64,000 nucleotides of DNA from Toxotes chatareus. Taxonomy: Eukaryota > Chordata > Actinopteri > Toxotidae. Made by a program: the position numbers and the translations under genes. Where the stretch lies: contig CM028895.1 of the NCBI GenBank assembly GCA_016801885.1, forward strand, positions 21,038,001-21,102,000. The letters run 5' to 3'. Within the stretch, counting starts at the first letter, position 1, and each line of letters opens with the position of its first letter. Of this stretch, positions 46,843-59,879 are shown one piece after another. The notes below the pieces were generated by a model. It saw only the letters and a list, made by a program, of their open reading frames with translations. It ran no database searches and was not told the origin of the DNA.

Positions 46843-47678
46843 TCAAATCTTCAACATATACAGGTGTGTATGGAAGCATGTAAGTACAGAATGGATGTAA
46901 TCCCATGAAGGGCTCCTTCTAATCCAGAGTCAAACACAGCCCATATCTCGTTTCACTGTCTCGGTCTCAGCTAGTGCCCTAAAACAGCCTATATTTACGT
47001 TCAGGGGACAAAGAGCTCTAGTGACAGTGGGAATCCTGCTGGGAGAAGAAGAGGAAGTCAGGTGGTGATGTTTTTGAGCCACAAAGTCTGTGCAGGAGGT
47101 CTGGGTGGATGGATGGGTCGACTTTAAGACCAGAGATATCATTGTTCACCAGCCTGGTCCAGGTGCTTATTTTTGTCATCATGCTGATGTAGTTCCTCTT
47201 ATCTCCTCAACCATGACGTTTCCCTAAACCTGTTTGTCGTCACAACTGTTAGAAAACTGACATATTTTTCTATAGTGTTTGGTAACAAACACCTCACTGA
47301 CCTTAAACAACTTAACAAATGGATGCACACTTTTAATGGGAGGTATTAATAGTAAAATATTTTAATCATATTTTTCAATAGTTTGGTAATAAAAACACAT
47401 TTTATTCAGTATTCTTCATTACTTTCCAAAACCACCAAAATGTAAAGAAATTTAGGTTAAAATACAGAGCCAAGGGTGAGACCCACACCCAGCTCATTGA
47501 CTAAACATGATGGGAACTGTGGTTTCAAGAAAATAGAATATGCTTATCTCAAGTAGAAGTTAAAAAAGAAAAACAACTGGTTTAACAAAATCCATAACAT
47601 TAGCTATCAATGCAGTTTTGTTTTACTGTACAAAGTCTCACACACATTTTTCTGAAGTTACATGCCCACTTCTACACT
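46843..47678. other. Non-coding host DNA
   Basis: Nothing recognisable; AT-rich. Confidence 0.5.
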
Positions 47679-48662
47679 GAAACTTTATTTTTTTGCATGC
47701 ATTTCCTGTGCTGACAGTAGAGTTGCTTCACTGATCCCTCCTTCTAAGGAAGGGATCTTTTAAGGTCCAGTATGAAGAGCAGAAATGATTACAGCTGATG
47801 TGGATTTTTCTGCAGGCTGGGTGGCTGAACCCCGTCAATGGCCAGTTGAAGCAGAGCTCAGGCCCAGCTGAGGCCCCACACCTTCTTCTTGTAGTCTTTC
47901 GTCTTCTGTAGGATTCTAAGTTTTTCAGATCTTTAGTCAGAGTAAATGCACAGAGTCAATCAGAGGCTGGAGATCAGAGAAGTTGAGTCCAGGATGCTTT
48001 ATTCCTCAATACAGAGTTCAAAAGCATGAGCAGTCCTGCAGGAACAACTGAAACTTAAAAAATGTACATCATATTTTATATGGTGGGTTGCACCTTCCCT
48101 CAGGGACATATCCGGACGTACATTGGCATATTTGGGCATGTCCCCGTGTCCGGGCATGTATTGACATATTTGGGCATATCCCTTCCCATTTCCATAATTA
48201 ATATTAGCCAGTTTTTATCAGTGTCAACCACTTCCTCACCAAATCTTATTTTCAGGTACTTGAGTTACAATGGTGTCTTCTTCTCCTTGGGCTCCTCCCG
48301 TCGGATGTACCTTGGGCATAAGTTGTTATCTAATGGTGTCAGGAAGTTTCATTATTTATTTTTTTAAAAAACTGTCCAAACCAACCTTATCTCAGTTTTA
48401 CCCCTACAACTTTAATAATGGCACCCTCAAGGTTCAGCAGTGCTAGACAAAGAGTGATACACAAAATAGCAGGTGTTTGTCTAGACAGAAAGTGATAAAC
48501 AAAACAGCTAGTGTCTGTTCAGACAGAGAGTGATACACAAAACAGGTAAACACCCTGCGGAAATCCCCGTAAATGCCCATATTTGGAGTGCACACAGTGA
48601 AACAAAGTATAGATAGGTACGGCATAAGCACGTATTTACAAAACATACAAGACCCCGTCACA
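47679..48662 (-). mobile_element. Retrovirus-like LTR (solo or remnant)
   Basis: In minus sense it starts TGTGACGGGG. A U3 follows that contains 38-39-bp direct repeats (48443-48545). Next come a TATA-like 'ccatataaaatatgatg' (about 48080), 'gaggaataaagcatcctgg' as polyadenylation signal, then 'ctctgattgactctgtgcat' as a U5-like part. This U3-R-U5 order is what an endogenous retrovirus LTR shows. The 3' edge is uncertain. I place it near 47679, where ACAC precedes TG and ACAC follows the other end, but this short match may be chance. No adjacent gag, pol or env frames are seen. Confidence 0.5.
48443..48545. repeat. 38-39-bp direct repeats, 2.7 copies
   Basis: Units start with ctagacaaagagtgataca, ctagacagaaagtgataaac and cagacagagagtgatacac. 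They sit in the U3 part of the LTR-like element, where enhancer repeats are common. Confidence 0.85.
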
Positions 48663-48705
48663 ACACAGCAAGAAAAACATGTTTGATTGACATGTTTGAT
48701 GTATG

Positions 48706-48773
48706 TTGATTGACAGAATGCCAGATCAACTACTGCTGGAGTCAGCTAGTTGATCTGGGATCTTGTCAATCAA
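48706..48773. repeat. Short inverted repeat / hairpin
   Basis: Arms 48706-48732 and 48747-48773 pair at 24 of 27 positions around a 14-base loop. The arms begin ttgattgaca and end agatcaacta. It may be a fold-back element or a small-RNA precursor; nothing decides between them. Confidence 0.7.
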
Positions 48774-48819
48774 GCAATGCAGTAACATTAGTATATTATT
48801 AAAATTTTATTTGTAGAAA

Positions 48820-49200
48820 TCCAGAGAGTCCAGACAGAAAGTTTTGGACTGTAACAAGGTTTTCGTTCTTCAGGCTGTGTCAGCACATTCTGTTTGAAAC
48901 GAAGTGGTGGTAGAGCATCCAAGGCTCAACTTTCATTTGAGTAGTTCACATCAATAGAAAAAGAACTGTGTGGGAGATACAGCCCTTTTAACACATATTA
49001 CCCAAATTTTAGGGGTTCAAAAGTAATTGGACAGAAATAAATTCAGTCAAACTAAATCATCAAATTTCATTTTTGGTGGAACATCCTTTGCATTCAATGA
49101 CTTCAATGACCCACAGACATCAGCAGATGCTTCATATCTTCCCTGGTAATGGATAATAATAAATGCTTCATAAAAAAAACAAACTGAAAATGAGCAGAAT
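48820..49200. mobile_element. Tc1/mariner-like relic
   Basis: Phrases such as 'ggggttcaaaagtaattgga', 'gaactgtgtgggagatacag' and 'cagacatcagcagatgcttc' with 'ttccctggtaatg' are recalled from the non-coding flank and transposase reverse strand of fish Tc1-like elements. No open transposase frame remains. Confidence 0.4.
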
Positions 49201-52200
49201 TTCTGTTTTTCTTTATTCAGTTTGCAAACACAGAAATTACATTCAGAATCATGATGATACAATAATAGTCATTTATGTGGCAATCACAAAATGCCAGCTA
49301 TCCCCAGAGATCTGTAATCTCTTCTCAAAAATGCAGATGCTTTTAGGGCTCTAAAAGACAAACCTAAAGGGCTCCAAGACAGATTCCCTGTTGTCATCAC
49401 AGCCCTTTGCTTTTTTTTGATCATTCCAGAATTGTCTATGCTGCTGAGCAACCTCTGTCAAATCCTCATCCCTCGGGGTGAGTGCCTCAGGCAGTTCCAC
49501 CTTGGATGCAAATATATTTTGGTTTGTCTTTACCTGTTTCTTTGCTGCCTTTCTGCAGTCATGTATAATCTTGGCCCTGTTGGGATCTCAAGCAATGTGC
49601 TCAGAACAATAGAGGGCCTACAGGGAGCCCAGAGGCCTGACTGTGTGACCATCAGTTAAAAAAGATCCTGCCAACCTCACCTAGGTGTGAAATTTGGTTT
49701 GAATTCAAACACTGTTTCCTGCAACGTGGCTGGGATGTCACCCAGGTAATAACAGCTGACTTGCACCGCTCCTCCACACTCTTCCCTGTGGGCTGTTGCT
49801 GTAAGAGCCATTCAGGATCCAAAGGAAACAACTGTGCCGCATCTCTGCCTCTACAAGGATGAAAATGTTTCATTGAGGAGATAACAGATCACGTTTCCTC
49901 CAATCAAGACAGCTCTGTTCTTTTCCCAGTGCCACCAAGGAAATTAGCTCACAGTAACTGCCTGAGGAGCGAGACTCCGGAACAACTGGACAGATCTGCA
50001 CACACTTGTGTCTCTGGGCATAGACTTTAGTCATTAATAGTGTGTGTTGTAAGCATTCTTGCCTGTATCTCTTGCGATTTACAGTGGTTTGCTGCTTGTT
50101 TTGATTATGCTTAGCAGACTAGAATTGGTTTGTGTTCTTTCAGGTTGTGGGCTTCTTGTGTTAGTTTACCACTGTGTGTAAAGCCAATGAGCTTAAAATG
50201 TCAGAAAAACTCAAACCAGCCTGTCTGGCAACAACAAACATGCAACAGTCAAAGTCACTGAGATCACAGATGTTTGACATGAACATACAGTATACAGGTC
50301 AGGAGCTTCAGCAACAGGCAAAAACAGATAAGCAAGACCGGATTGCTAGCATGGAAAACACAAAAGACTCATACATACTAGGAGCTGATTAGGGGATTGG
50401 GAACAGGTGAGTTGGGGGGCAGGTCAGATCAGATGACTGAAAAGCAGGAATGACAAGAGAGTTAGTAACATGGCAAGAAGAAGCAGAGAATGAGTGAACA
50501 ACCCCTGTTACTCTGCAAAGAACTGGTTGACTAATCTTTTTTTAATTTCAAAAGCTATAGAAATAAATTTGATTGGTCTGTCCTGAGGTCGCTGCCAAGG
50601 CCTGAGCCACGAGATACCAGAAGAAGAGTCCGGGCTCCTTTCGTTGACTTATTATCCAGATGGCAGTGTTGCCAGATTTATAGCTGATTCCCAGGGTCGC
50701 CAGAGTGTGAGGGTCCAAGAAGACAAGTAATCAATAAGAAAATAGCCAACAAAATAGCAGGCGGGGGGGAATTTACTGACACATTGGAACTCCCATCAGG
50801 GAGAAAACCCATCATAGAGCAACACATTGAAAAGGCACTGCTTCACATTTTTAATCTCAAACTGATGCAGTAAGGCTGCATTCATCGCCGAGCTGCACTA
50901 ATCCTTCTATGTTGTTCTAATCTGATATATGACAGAGTGAGAGTCTTCATATTGAGGAATTTATGTCAAACACAGGAAGCAGACAGAGAGGAAAATATTA
51001 CAACTAAAGAGTCAACCCCCCCCCTTTTATTGGATCTTTCTAGCACAGCCACAACATCTATGCCAAACCACATGGCTGTCACAGCAGTTCAAACCCCCAC
51101 CTCCATATACAGTGTAACCGAGCTGATGATGTCGCCAAAGAACAGCAGCTTCTTCCTTTTATCTGTTTTAGTAACATATTTGTCTGAGAACTGTGAAAAA
51201 TAATTTCCCTTTTTTCTTAGCTGTTGAACTTGTTTCAGATATTTACCAGAAATCAAAGTCAGTGGTTCATTTGAAGATGACATACTGAATTAACTGACTA
51301 TTTTTGCAGTGCAGACAGATGAGGGGGAGATTAATGTCTGCCAGCTGGTGATCCATCATAGGCTACAGGTCTCCATGGAAATATGGGCGTGGTTCCCATG
51401 TAATTCACTCAGCACTGCTCCTCCTTATCTCTGATGGATGGCCCCTGGGACTTTGTGGTCCCGCTTGATCGGGCTCCTTTGGAGCCTGGCCTCAATGCTG
51501 AAGGACATGTTGTGTTCACTGATAGGTAGAATTGGAGATCCCCTTCACCCACAAATGCACCATCACATCTGTAAGTGCTGTGAATCATTGCAGAGCCTCC
51601 CAACAATGCACAATGATACACACACAAGCACACACACACGCACACACACATACCCTTTTCTCTTTTCACATTGTGCCATTTGATTATTTAGTTAAGATGA
51701 AGGTCCATGAAGGATATCTCAATTTCTGTCGGACACATGAAGCAAAGCCTGTGAGTCAGTTCAGGCAGGCCAACTGGAGTCCTCAGCTACATTCACATGA
51801 TATACTCACTTAACCAACACATATGGCAGCATTCATATCTTCACTTTCCTCCCTTTATTATCAGTCGAGATTGGTGACACATTCATGCAGCAGGTGTCTC
51901 ATTTTCAGCCTTGCTGACAGCTTTTTTTGCTGGCAAACAGTGACAAACCTGTAGTTGCTAATTAAGGTTAATCCAATTAGAAACTTGCAATAATGCAAAG
52001 AACTGGTTGACTAATGTCAGGTTACAGGGCTCTCTGTAAAACCTCACATGAACTTCTTGGGTAAAACAATACGTTTTCAGATTAATTACAGTTTTTATTT
52101 GAGCAATCCAGAAATGTCGATCTTTTCATTTTTTCTCACTAAAGTTTATGTGTACTCAGTGGTTCATTGTTGTAGGTGATTCAGTCAGAGCTGCATGATG

Positions 52201-53812
52201 TGTCAAATTTATACTTTGTGGAAATCAGGTTATAACAATGGATACAGGACTTAAGGCTCCGAGTCATGATACACCAGTAAACTGTGATGTGAACTCTGCA
52301 CACTGATCTGAGCTCTTTGTGTTTGCTGAAGATATGAGAATTTGACTCAGGAATGAAAATAGGCTGCTTGGTCTGTGATGATATAGTGCATGATTTTCTA
52401 ATAAAGATCAGTCTTTCTCATATGCTGAATACCTCCTGTTTATCTACAATATGCTCTCATTGTTATAGCATTGCAAAGTATGGAACATACTGTACGTATA
52501 AATACTCTCTCCTGTATAATTAACCATAACTCACTGTTTTATAGGTGTGATGTTTTACCTAAATAAAATCGCTGCTGTCTCAAAGAGATATTGTCCAGCT
52601 GTGTTGTAGAAACTGCAGTCATTGCAGATGTGTAAGTATACTTTCTCCACTCCAGCAAGTGGGAGAATAAGTTTGACACTTTAAAGGTGCTATGTTTTCT
52701 CTGTAACCAAATGTGGTTTCTTGTTGGTAGTGGGTGGTGACAATGGTCTCTTGCTAAGAGTTTCATCCATTGTTACATGGGCTGGGGCTGTCTGGTTAGC
52801 ATGCTAACTTGGCAAGTGATGGAATGCCGTTTGATGCTGAACTCACAGTGTTTCTACTAGATTGGTATTAAACATCTGTTACTGCTAACACTGGCTTGGT
52901 AGCAATAGCAAAAACTCACATATAGCCCTTTGAAGCGCCTTTAGAAAAACTGCAGAGAATCAGTTTTATCAGTTTATCAGTTGACGGAACTGGGTCAACA
53001 GCTTCTTTCAAAACCAGTTGACCACTCATGGCAGTTGACCAGTCATGGCATGCTGTATTTTACAGACACAGCCATTGATCCTAAGTGTAGCTGCTGCGGG
53101 GGCATGAATATTTATGCTGAGTGGCTGCGTATCTGAAGAGGGTCTGAGTGGGTCTGGCTGGTTTGTATATTTTCCTGTGTGTACACACACACACACATAC
53201 GCGCACAAGAAAAGAAATTCAGGCGATTTAAAATTTTAAACACTATGGTGTTTGAGCTGAAAGTGGACATGAGTGTCTAAGATGAAGAGAGTCAAAAACA
53301 GCCAGATAAACCACAAGCAAGGCCCTGTTACCAGGTATTAACATGTGTCTTGGGTGATTTGATCACCCACTCTATGTGCAAAAAACATACACATCACTTC
53401 TGTTTGCGAAGACCAAATGTGTTGTTATTTTTAAGCAGAGACAGAAAAGCACTTGCTGGGCTTAGTCTGGTAGAAAATAAAAGAGGAAGAAATCAAAACA
53501 ACACAGACTGGGTCTGTTCCATGTCATGTTCCAGGTACTTAGAGATCACCTGAGGGGCCTGTTAATGCCAGGTCTAAACAGAGCGAGGTAGGACAAATGA
53601 AACAAGAAGAGCAGAATGAAATAGAATAGAATAGAACAAAAGACTCTGGACAACTTTACTGTAATCCCATTCATCCATACATCCATCCCTTAGCTGTGCT
53701 CACGAAGGTTCTCCAGGGGGTTGGAGCTGATCTCATCTGACACTGGGAGAGACGCGGAGTGCACCTTGGCACAGTCATGTGCCAACAATGAAAGCTGCCA
53801 CCCAGAGAGATA
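49201..53812. other. Non-coding host DNA
   Basis: No supported gene. Contains short CA-rich runs near 51618-51652 and 53185-53200, and an A/C-rich segment at about 51020. Frames of 60-93 residues have no recognisable family. Confidence 0.5.
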
Positions 53813-54635
53813 CCGTATTTTCCGCACTATAAGGCGCACCTAAAAGCCTTTAATTTTCTCAAAAACCGACAGTGCACCTTATAAACCAATACGCCTTATA
53901 TATGGATCACGGTACGGTAGCCATGGTCGATTACCATGGCTACCGTAGTCAGGGGGCGTCGCTGAAGAAAGAGCGGTAAAAACCATAGACTGTATAGTAA
54001 AAACGGTAAAAATTCAGTTGAGTTATTGTTATATTGTTATTGCTTTGCACTATTTCAAGAGTTACTATATTGTGATTGGACTAACGTTTGATTTACCGTG
54101 GCGGTATCATAATGTTTCTTTAACGTATTTACTAGGGAAAAGTTCCCCTCCACGTTTGTGAATGTATTAACTACGTGATAAAAAGTTGAATTACCTGTTG
54201 TACCTTGCTGTTGCTAAAAGATAATACTACGTCACTAACGTTACCTTGGGAAAAAAATAAAACAGCTGTTCAAATAGCTTTGAACTGTGACAAATGGAGT
54301 TGGAAATACATTGTTTTCAATGGAGGAGGCGCAAATATCGGTAAGAGCTACCGTTACGTACGGTACCGTATTGTGAATGTACTAATTTGTTTTGGGAGTG
54401 AACGGAGTTGTCAGAACGTTGGTTTGTGTTCTATCAATAAAATTTGACTGACTTATCTGACTTGTTTAGCACAGCTCCATCTAGTGGATGCATAACGCAA
54501 CCCCAGCCACTACAGTAGGTTCTATTCTATGCGCCTTATAATGCGGTGCACCCTATATGAAAACATTTTTAAAATAGGCCATTCATTGAAGGTGCGCCTT
54601 ATAATCCGATGCGCCTTATAGTGCGGAAAATACGG
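53813..54635. mobile_element. TA-flanked MITE with 'CCGTATTTTCCGCACTATAA' ends
   Basis: The left end reads CCGTATTTTCCGCACTATAA then ggcgcacc. The right end, reverse complemented, starts CCGTATTTTCCGCACTATAA then ggcgca. TA is present on both outer sides (53811-53812, 54636-54637), consistent with a Tc1/mariner-type duplication. The 823-bp interior has no transposase and contains further GCGCCTTAT-like units near both ends. Confidence 0.85.
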
Positions 54636-54637
54636 TA

Positions 54638-55124
54638 CTATAATACAGCATGCATACACTTTTAACCTTTTCTCTGCCTGCCTGTGTCTTTGGTCTCCTC
54701 TGGGAGGCCATTCTCCCACACATGGCAGCTAAAAACATGGGAAAGGTGTACCATGACACAAAAAAGACTAACCCACATGGTTTTGCTGCATGTCCATCAC
54801 AACATTTTGGATAGCTGGGACATTGAGCCTTTGATGCAAACCTTTGTGCAGCATAAAGCAGAATGCAAGACCACCTTCAGCCTCTTCAGAAATTAAAAGT
54901 AAGCTGGTCCATAATTTAGATGTTTTTGTTATGACTTTGGACAATGAATGATCATTGTATTTAATCATGGGTGGTAGAAAAATGTAAGAACCTTCAAATA
55001 TCCACAAATAATAGGTGAAATGACCTTGTAGTTGTTCAGTGATAAAAAAAAAAAAAAGTGTTGAATGAAAATATGAAATTGTACTGAACTTGGTTAATTG
55101 GTATTGTTATTGATGTACAGTTGT
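54638..55124. other. Non-coding host DNA
   Basis: No supported feature. Confidence 0.5.
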
Positions 55125-55165
55125 GGCGCATCACAGCAAGAGGGTTCCAGGTTCAAATACATGTA
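55125..55165 (+). repeat. Small fragment of the tRNA-headed repeat
   Basis: 'gtggcgcatcacagcaagag' and 'ggttccaggttcaaa' are the head of the family seen at 316. Nothing else remains. Confidence 0.5.
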
Positions 55166-55235
55166 TAGTGTGTGAGCATATGCTGATATATGGGGGAATG
55201 TTGATCTAATTTTGATATTTAATATTAAATCTTCT

Positions 55236-55670
55236 TTGCGGTGGTGTGTTGGGGAGCAGGAATCAGAACAAAGGATGCAAACAGACTAAAAAAAAAGGCT
55301 GAGTCAGTTTTTGGCACCATTCTGGCTCCATTAGAGGTGGTGATGAGAGACAGAATGCTTGGAAAGATCAGAGCAATTTTGGACAATGTCTCTCACCCCC
55401 TTTACAACATCTTGGACAGTCTGAGGAGCTCCCACAGCAACAGACTGCTGCAGCCCAGATGTTCTAAGGAGCGCTACAGCAAGTCCTTTCTACCTGAGGC
55501 CATCAGACTGTATAATACACATGTAGCCTCCAGAACTGTGCTCTGAATTTCATGAGAATCTCACTTAGATTAATCAATTTATAACTATACTGTATTTGTT
55601 GTGTATGTGTGCTTCTGGGACAAACTAATTTCCCTCTGGGATTAATAAAGTCTATCTATCTATCTAAAGT
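55236..55670 (+). mobile_element. Rex1/Babar-like LINE 3' end
   Basis: Translates as 'VVCWGAGIRTKDANRLKKK', 'ILDNVSHPLYNILDSLRSSH' and 'RYSKSFLPEAIRLYN', parallel to the C-terminus of the 44085-45480 copy. It ends 'gggattaataaagtctatct' plus (ATCT)n. Confidence 0.8.
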
Positions 55671-55831
55671 GTGTTCCTGGTCACTTGACGTCTTGCATCA
55701 TTTATTTCATTTAGAAGACTTTGATTATGAAGAAGAATATGAATATGGTCCTTCAGGCTGTCACCAGGAAGTGAAAGTATCTTGTAATGTGAGTTGAAGA
55801 AAAGTGTGTGAGGGCATGCACATATACAGTC

Positions 55832-56391
55832 TGTCACGACTGAGCAAGGTTTGAACCCAAACGCACGACTCAACAAGGAGTTCAAAATAACAGTCTTTAT
55901 TTCAAAACTAAAATTCTCTCATGGCGAGGCAAAAAGTCAACAAACAAAATTAAAGACTACTAAAAAACACAAAATCACTCTTAGTGAGGAAAAGCTAATA
56001 GAAAATAAAAGACTAAGACAAAACATAAAATCACTCTTAGCGAGGAAAAATGCTTGATAATGAAATAAACCAAACAAAGTACCGACAAAACCAAACAATG
56101 GCTAGAATGAGTAAACTGTGAACGTGACCTGACAGAACGAGGAAAACATTAGTTCTACTATTGAGAGACGGGACAAACTGGCACAGAACAAAGGGAGACG
56201 CAAACAATATATAGACAGGGGCGCTGGACATAGATATAGGCGGGGAAGACAATCAGACTGGCAGGAACACAAGAGGAAGGGCAAGCTACCTGGAACACAA
56301 AGGGAGAACAGATTACAAAATAAAAGCGGAATGCACAAGACAACATAGCACAGGACAAAACATAACAAGACCTTATTTCCTCACTGTGACA
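55832..56391 (-). mobile_element. Solo gypsy-type LTR flanked by CAGTC
   Basis: On the plus strand it starts TGTCACGACTGAG and ends CTCACTGTGACA. CAGTC is repeated exactly outside both ends (55827-55831 and 56392-56396). It has 'aaaatcactctta-gcgagg' units repeated twice, and a 'gcaaacaatatatagacagg' promoter region in reverse. It is related to the LTR at 16963-17566. Confidence 0.9.
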
Positions 56392-56396
56392 CAGTC

Positions 56397-59158
56397 ATGT
56401 GTGCATATATACTATGCAGGACCCTTTGGCAAAAATGTTGTCCTGTGAAAGCAGTCTGGTCTGTGTAGCTGTAAGCTTAACAGAAAGACAACTGTACCAG
56501 GCAATGATTTCTTACTACATGAGACTATAATAAAGAGCAAAAAATAATACAAATCTGACGACTGAAGGATCATCTTTGGTACCCAACAAAGGCAACAGTG
56601 TAGTATCATCTGAAAACTTTGATGTAATGAAATGTGTTTGGAATATCAGTTGAATCACCATCTGAGTAAAGTGTGAATAGTGAAGTTGAGCTCACACAAA
56701 CCTGGGCTCTCCTCACTCACAGTGACAATGGATGATGAGTATGTCTCCTAAAGAACAGAACAAAAACACAACAGGATAAAACAGAACAAAACAGAATGCA
56801 AGAAAGTGACATGGCCTAGGGTAGAAAGAAATAGGATACAACGTAATCATTTGGAAAATAAAATCATAGGATAGAATAGAAGAGAACTGTAACATCCTCA
56901 GCTGTGAAAATGTGTCTTTGTCCGGATGCAGTATAAAAATAGTATGTTATACTGTGTGAACTATGCTTAAATCTTTCAAAGTAAAAGCATGCTGAGAACA
57001 AAGCGCTGACATCAGATCAAGGCTTGTCACAGTGGATCACTCCTGACTTCTGTCTTCTTTTTTGCATACAAAAGATGCTGTGTTTACAGAGCAGGGAGGG
57101 AAATTAGCTAGGCTAAAATTAGCTGGGCTGTGAACACACACTGTGTGTTCGCAGCTCAGCTAATTTTAGCAGGACGTATTGATACCAGTGTACCCCTGTT
57201 TTTCTGTGTTATAGGTGAAATATCAGAAACCGATAAACTAGTCTGCCAGGTCTAAAACTGTCTCAGTGCTGCGGTAATTCTCCATGCTACATATGCATTT
57301 GTAACTTTTTAATCACTAAACTCACTTCACCCCTTCTAAGACTCCTGGGATGCTGTTTCATTTTTGAAAGCTACACCAGCTGCTTCATTTCCACTAAAGT
57401 CATGAAGCTCAGAGAGGGCACAGGTAACATCAGGGTGTCTGTGAGAGTGATGACAGCTCGACAGGATACTCATCCTATAGAGCCAGGCACTGCCAGGGTT
57501 GGGGCTTCATTTCCTTTTTTTTTTTTGCTCAGACAGTGGAGCAAGGATTTACACTGCTGTCATGCTGTCAACAGATTTTCTCTGTAATCTATTTTTTACA
57601 ATAAAACCAAATATACCCCACATGGCTCATTTTTATTTATGTCTTACTTTTTCATCAAGTGTGGTGAGATCTGTATAAAATGGGCAGAGCTGTCTGTGAC
57701 TGCTCTGCCCATGTGTGTGGATTTGGGACTGCAGCACTGATGACTGACGGCATTTCACATGTCAATGAGAACACAAGAACAGAGATCTCTAACCTGAAGC
57801 AAGTTACAGAAAGATTCCGAACAAAAAAGTTTTGTTTTTCTTCACATTTCTTCTTCCCGCCAGTTAAAAACAACAACAGATTTGGTCCTTACAAACAGAA
57901 TTGATGTACATGCTTATTTGCATATAGAAGTGAGATCTGATCACAGGTGGTCACCAGAGACACATGTGGAGATGCACAGTCAGGTGTGAACTGATGTACT
58001 TAGACCTGAGACATATGAGATCTGAACAGGATCATAGACTCTCCAATGATCAGGTGAGTAATAATTAGAGATAATATATATTTTGTTTTTTTGAAATGTC
58101 CTCCTTAGCACATAAATCACTATTTCATGCTTTGTTTATGTTTACAAAACATTAATCAAATGGTTTGTTTGTTTGTTTGTTTGTGTGCATGGGTGAGGTT
58201 GATAGTGTGTTGCATGTTTGTTGAAGCTCAGACTGATGTGTCAGGCTCTGTCCTCCAGTTTTCTTCTCAAAGTTGCCAAGTCATCTTGGCAGCACGACCT
58301 ACCTACTCATCCTGCTGCACTGCCTCCTGTCTGACACACACACCTACACACACACTCAATCATATACCAGTTCACATACTGTCTATCCTACATTCTATAT
58401 TTTCTGCTTCCTGGATAGGCAGATGCATTTTCTCAGAAGCATCATCAGATGCACAATTTGCCTTTGTTTCTTTGATAAAAAACTACAGTGAGCGGCTCTT
58501 TCAGGAAACTGCTGAGCCTTTTGTGAAACAATCTATTTGTGAGAAGTTGTTAAACATTTACGTCTTCAGTGGAAAACAGCAGATCTGAAGCTCAGAGCCA
58601 CAGACAGAGTATGAAAGTCAGGAGGTCCACCTCAATTCAGAATGTCAAAATCTTAATTTCCCATCTCTCCATGTACAAGAAGTCCAACAGGAAGGCAGCT
58701 GCTGATGACCTTGTAGGCAGCTGTTTGGAAACCTAAACATCACACACCACACTTATCTTGTTCATGTGACTTTCATTTTATTATAGATGTTTCCACAGTT
58801 GTTTAACAGTGGCTGCTTTAGATTATACTTGATGGTAGCACCAGCGACAGTAATGCATCGCCTGTCTTCCAATCATAATTCAAATTTATGCTTTACTTGA
58901 TTAAGAACAAGTGAGTCCAGATTAGAATGAGATCAATAACCCTGGAAGATTTTTGGTTTTTGTTTTGCAAATGGAAATCCAAGATGACAGCAGCACACTA
59001 TTTCCATACAGTTCTTCACATGATAAAGGATGTCATGATAATGATTTTCTTATATCTCTAGATAGAAATGACTCTTTATACATGTACATGTATGGCACTT
59101 GATGAAATGGAAACAACAAATATCACAAATGAAAGAAATGGCTGCTTGGGTGTAACTG

Positions 59159-59209
<51 letters not shown>

Positions 59210-59879
59210 TATAGTGACAGGTTTTCAGACGCAACCTCCCTTCAGCTAAAGCAGAGGAGTGATCATTTAGGTTAAGGTCAGTGGTGCGAGCACAGGCATC
59301 CAAATCAATGAAATTCCTAAGAGACAGATTTTTGACATAAGAGATATACAGTAGGAGAGTGTTATGTATTATTGCAAAGAACAGACTTGCCCTTTCAACT
59401 GCCAGATTGTGTGCTTTACTGTATAAGTGGTGTTTAAAACCACTGGAATGTGAGTGAAACACCATCCCAGCTCAGAGTGGATAGGCATGTTCAAAAGCAT
59501 ACATGGTTTGGGATAGGTCCCTAAGGTCCACTTCAAAAAGCACCCCACTTATTTTACTTATGAATGTTAGTGTAGAGGTCACAAGCAATTCTCCAGCTAT
59601 ATACTGTCCTGTGGCTCTGGAGGAGCTTTGTCAAGTCAGAGACTTTGTAGTTATTTTCTTTGGGAGTGGAGATTTACAGCAGAAAGCCTGCATTTCAAGT
59701 GGGAAAAGTGGAATGTGAAAGACAGACACAGGTAGTCCAAATCCCATGCTCATGTTTTTTGGGACTTCCAATCTGAAACTTCCAATATATCCAACATTGT
59801 GTTCGAAGAAGTGCCTTAAAAAGGCAAACAAATATTTCTGCCTTACATCAGCCACAGTTTACAACATTGTCAACGCACA
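56397..59879. other. Non-coding host DNA
   Basis: No supported gene. Contains the (TA)n at 59167-59213, GTTT units near 58160 and A-rich 'aacaaaac' units near 56755-56800. The longest open frame (58127-58588) shows no family resemblance or splice logic. Confidence 0.5.
59167..59213. repeat. (TA)n microsatellite
   Basis: TA run of about 47 bases with one ATAC interruption. Confidence 0.95.

Noticed and set aside
48443..48545. CRISPR-like array
   Set aside because: The units are contiguous 38-39-bp tandem repeats without spacers, in a vertebrate LTR.
58127..58588. 153-residue plus-strand frame as a host gene
   Set aside because: It starts in GTTT-rich sequence, contains a CA-rich stretch and has no domain, splice support or neighbour logic.
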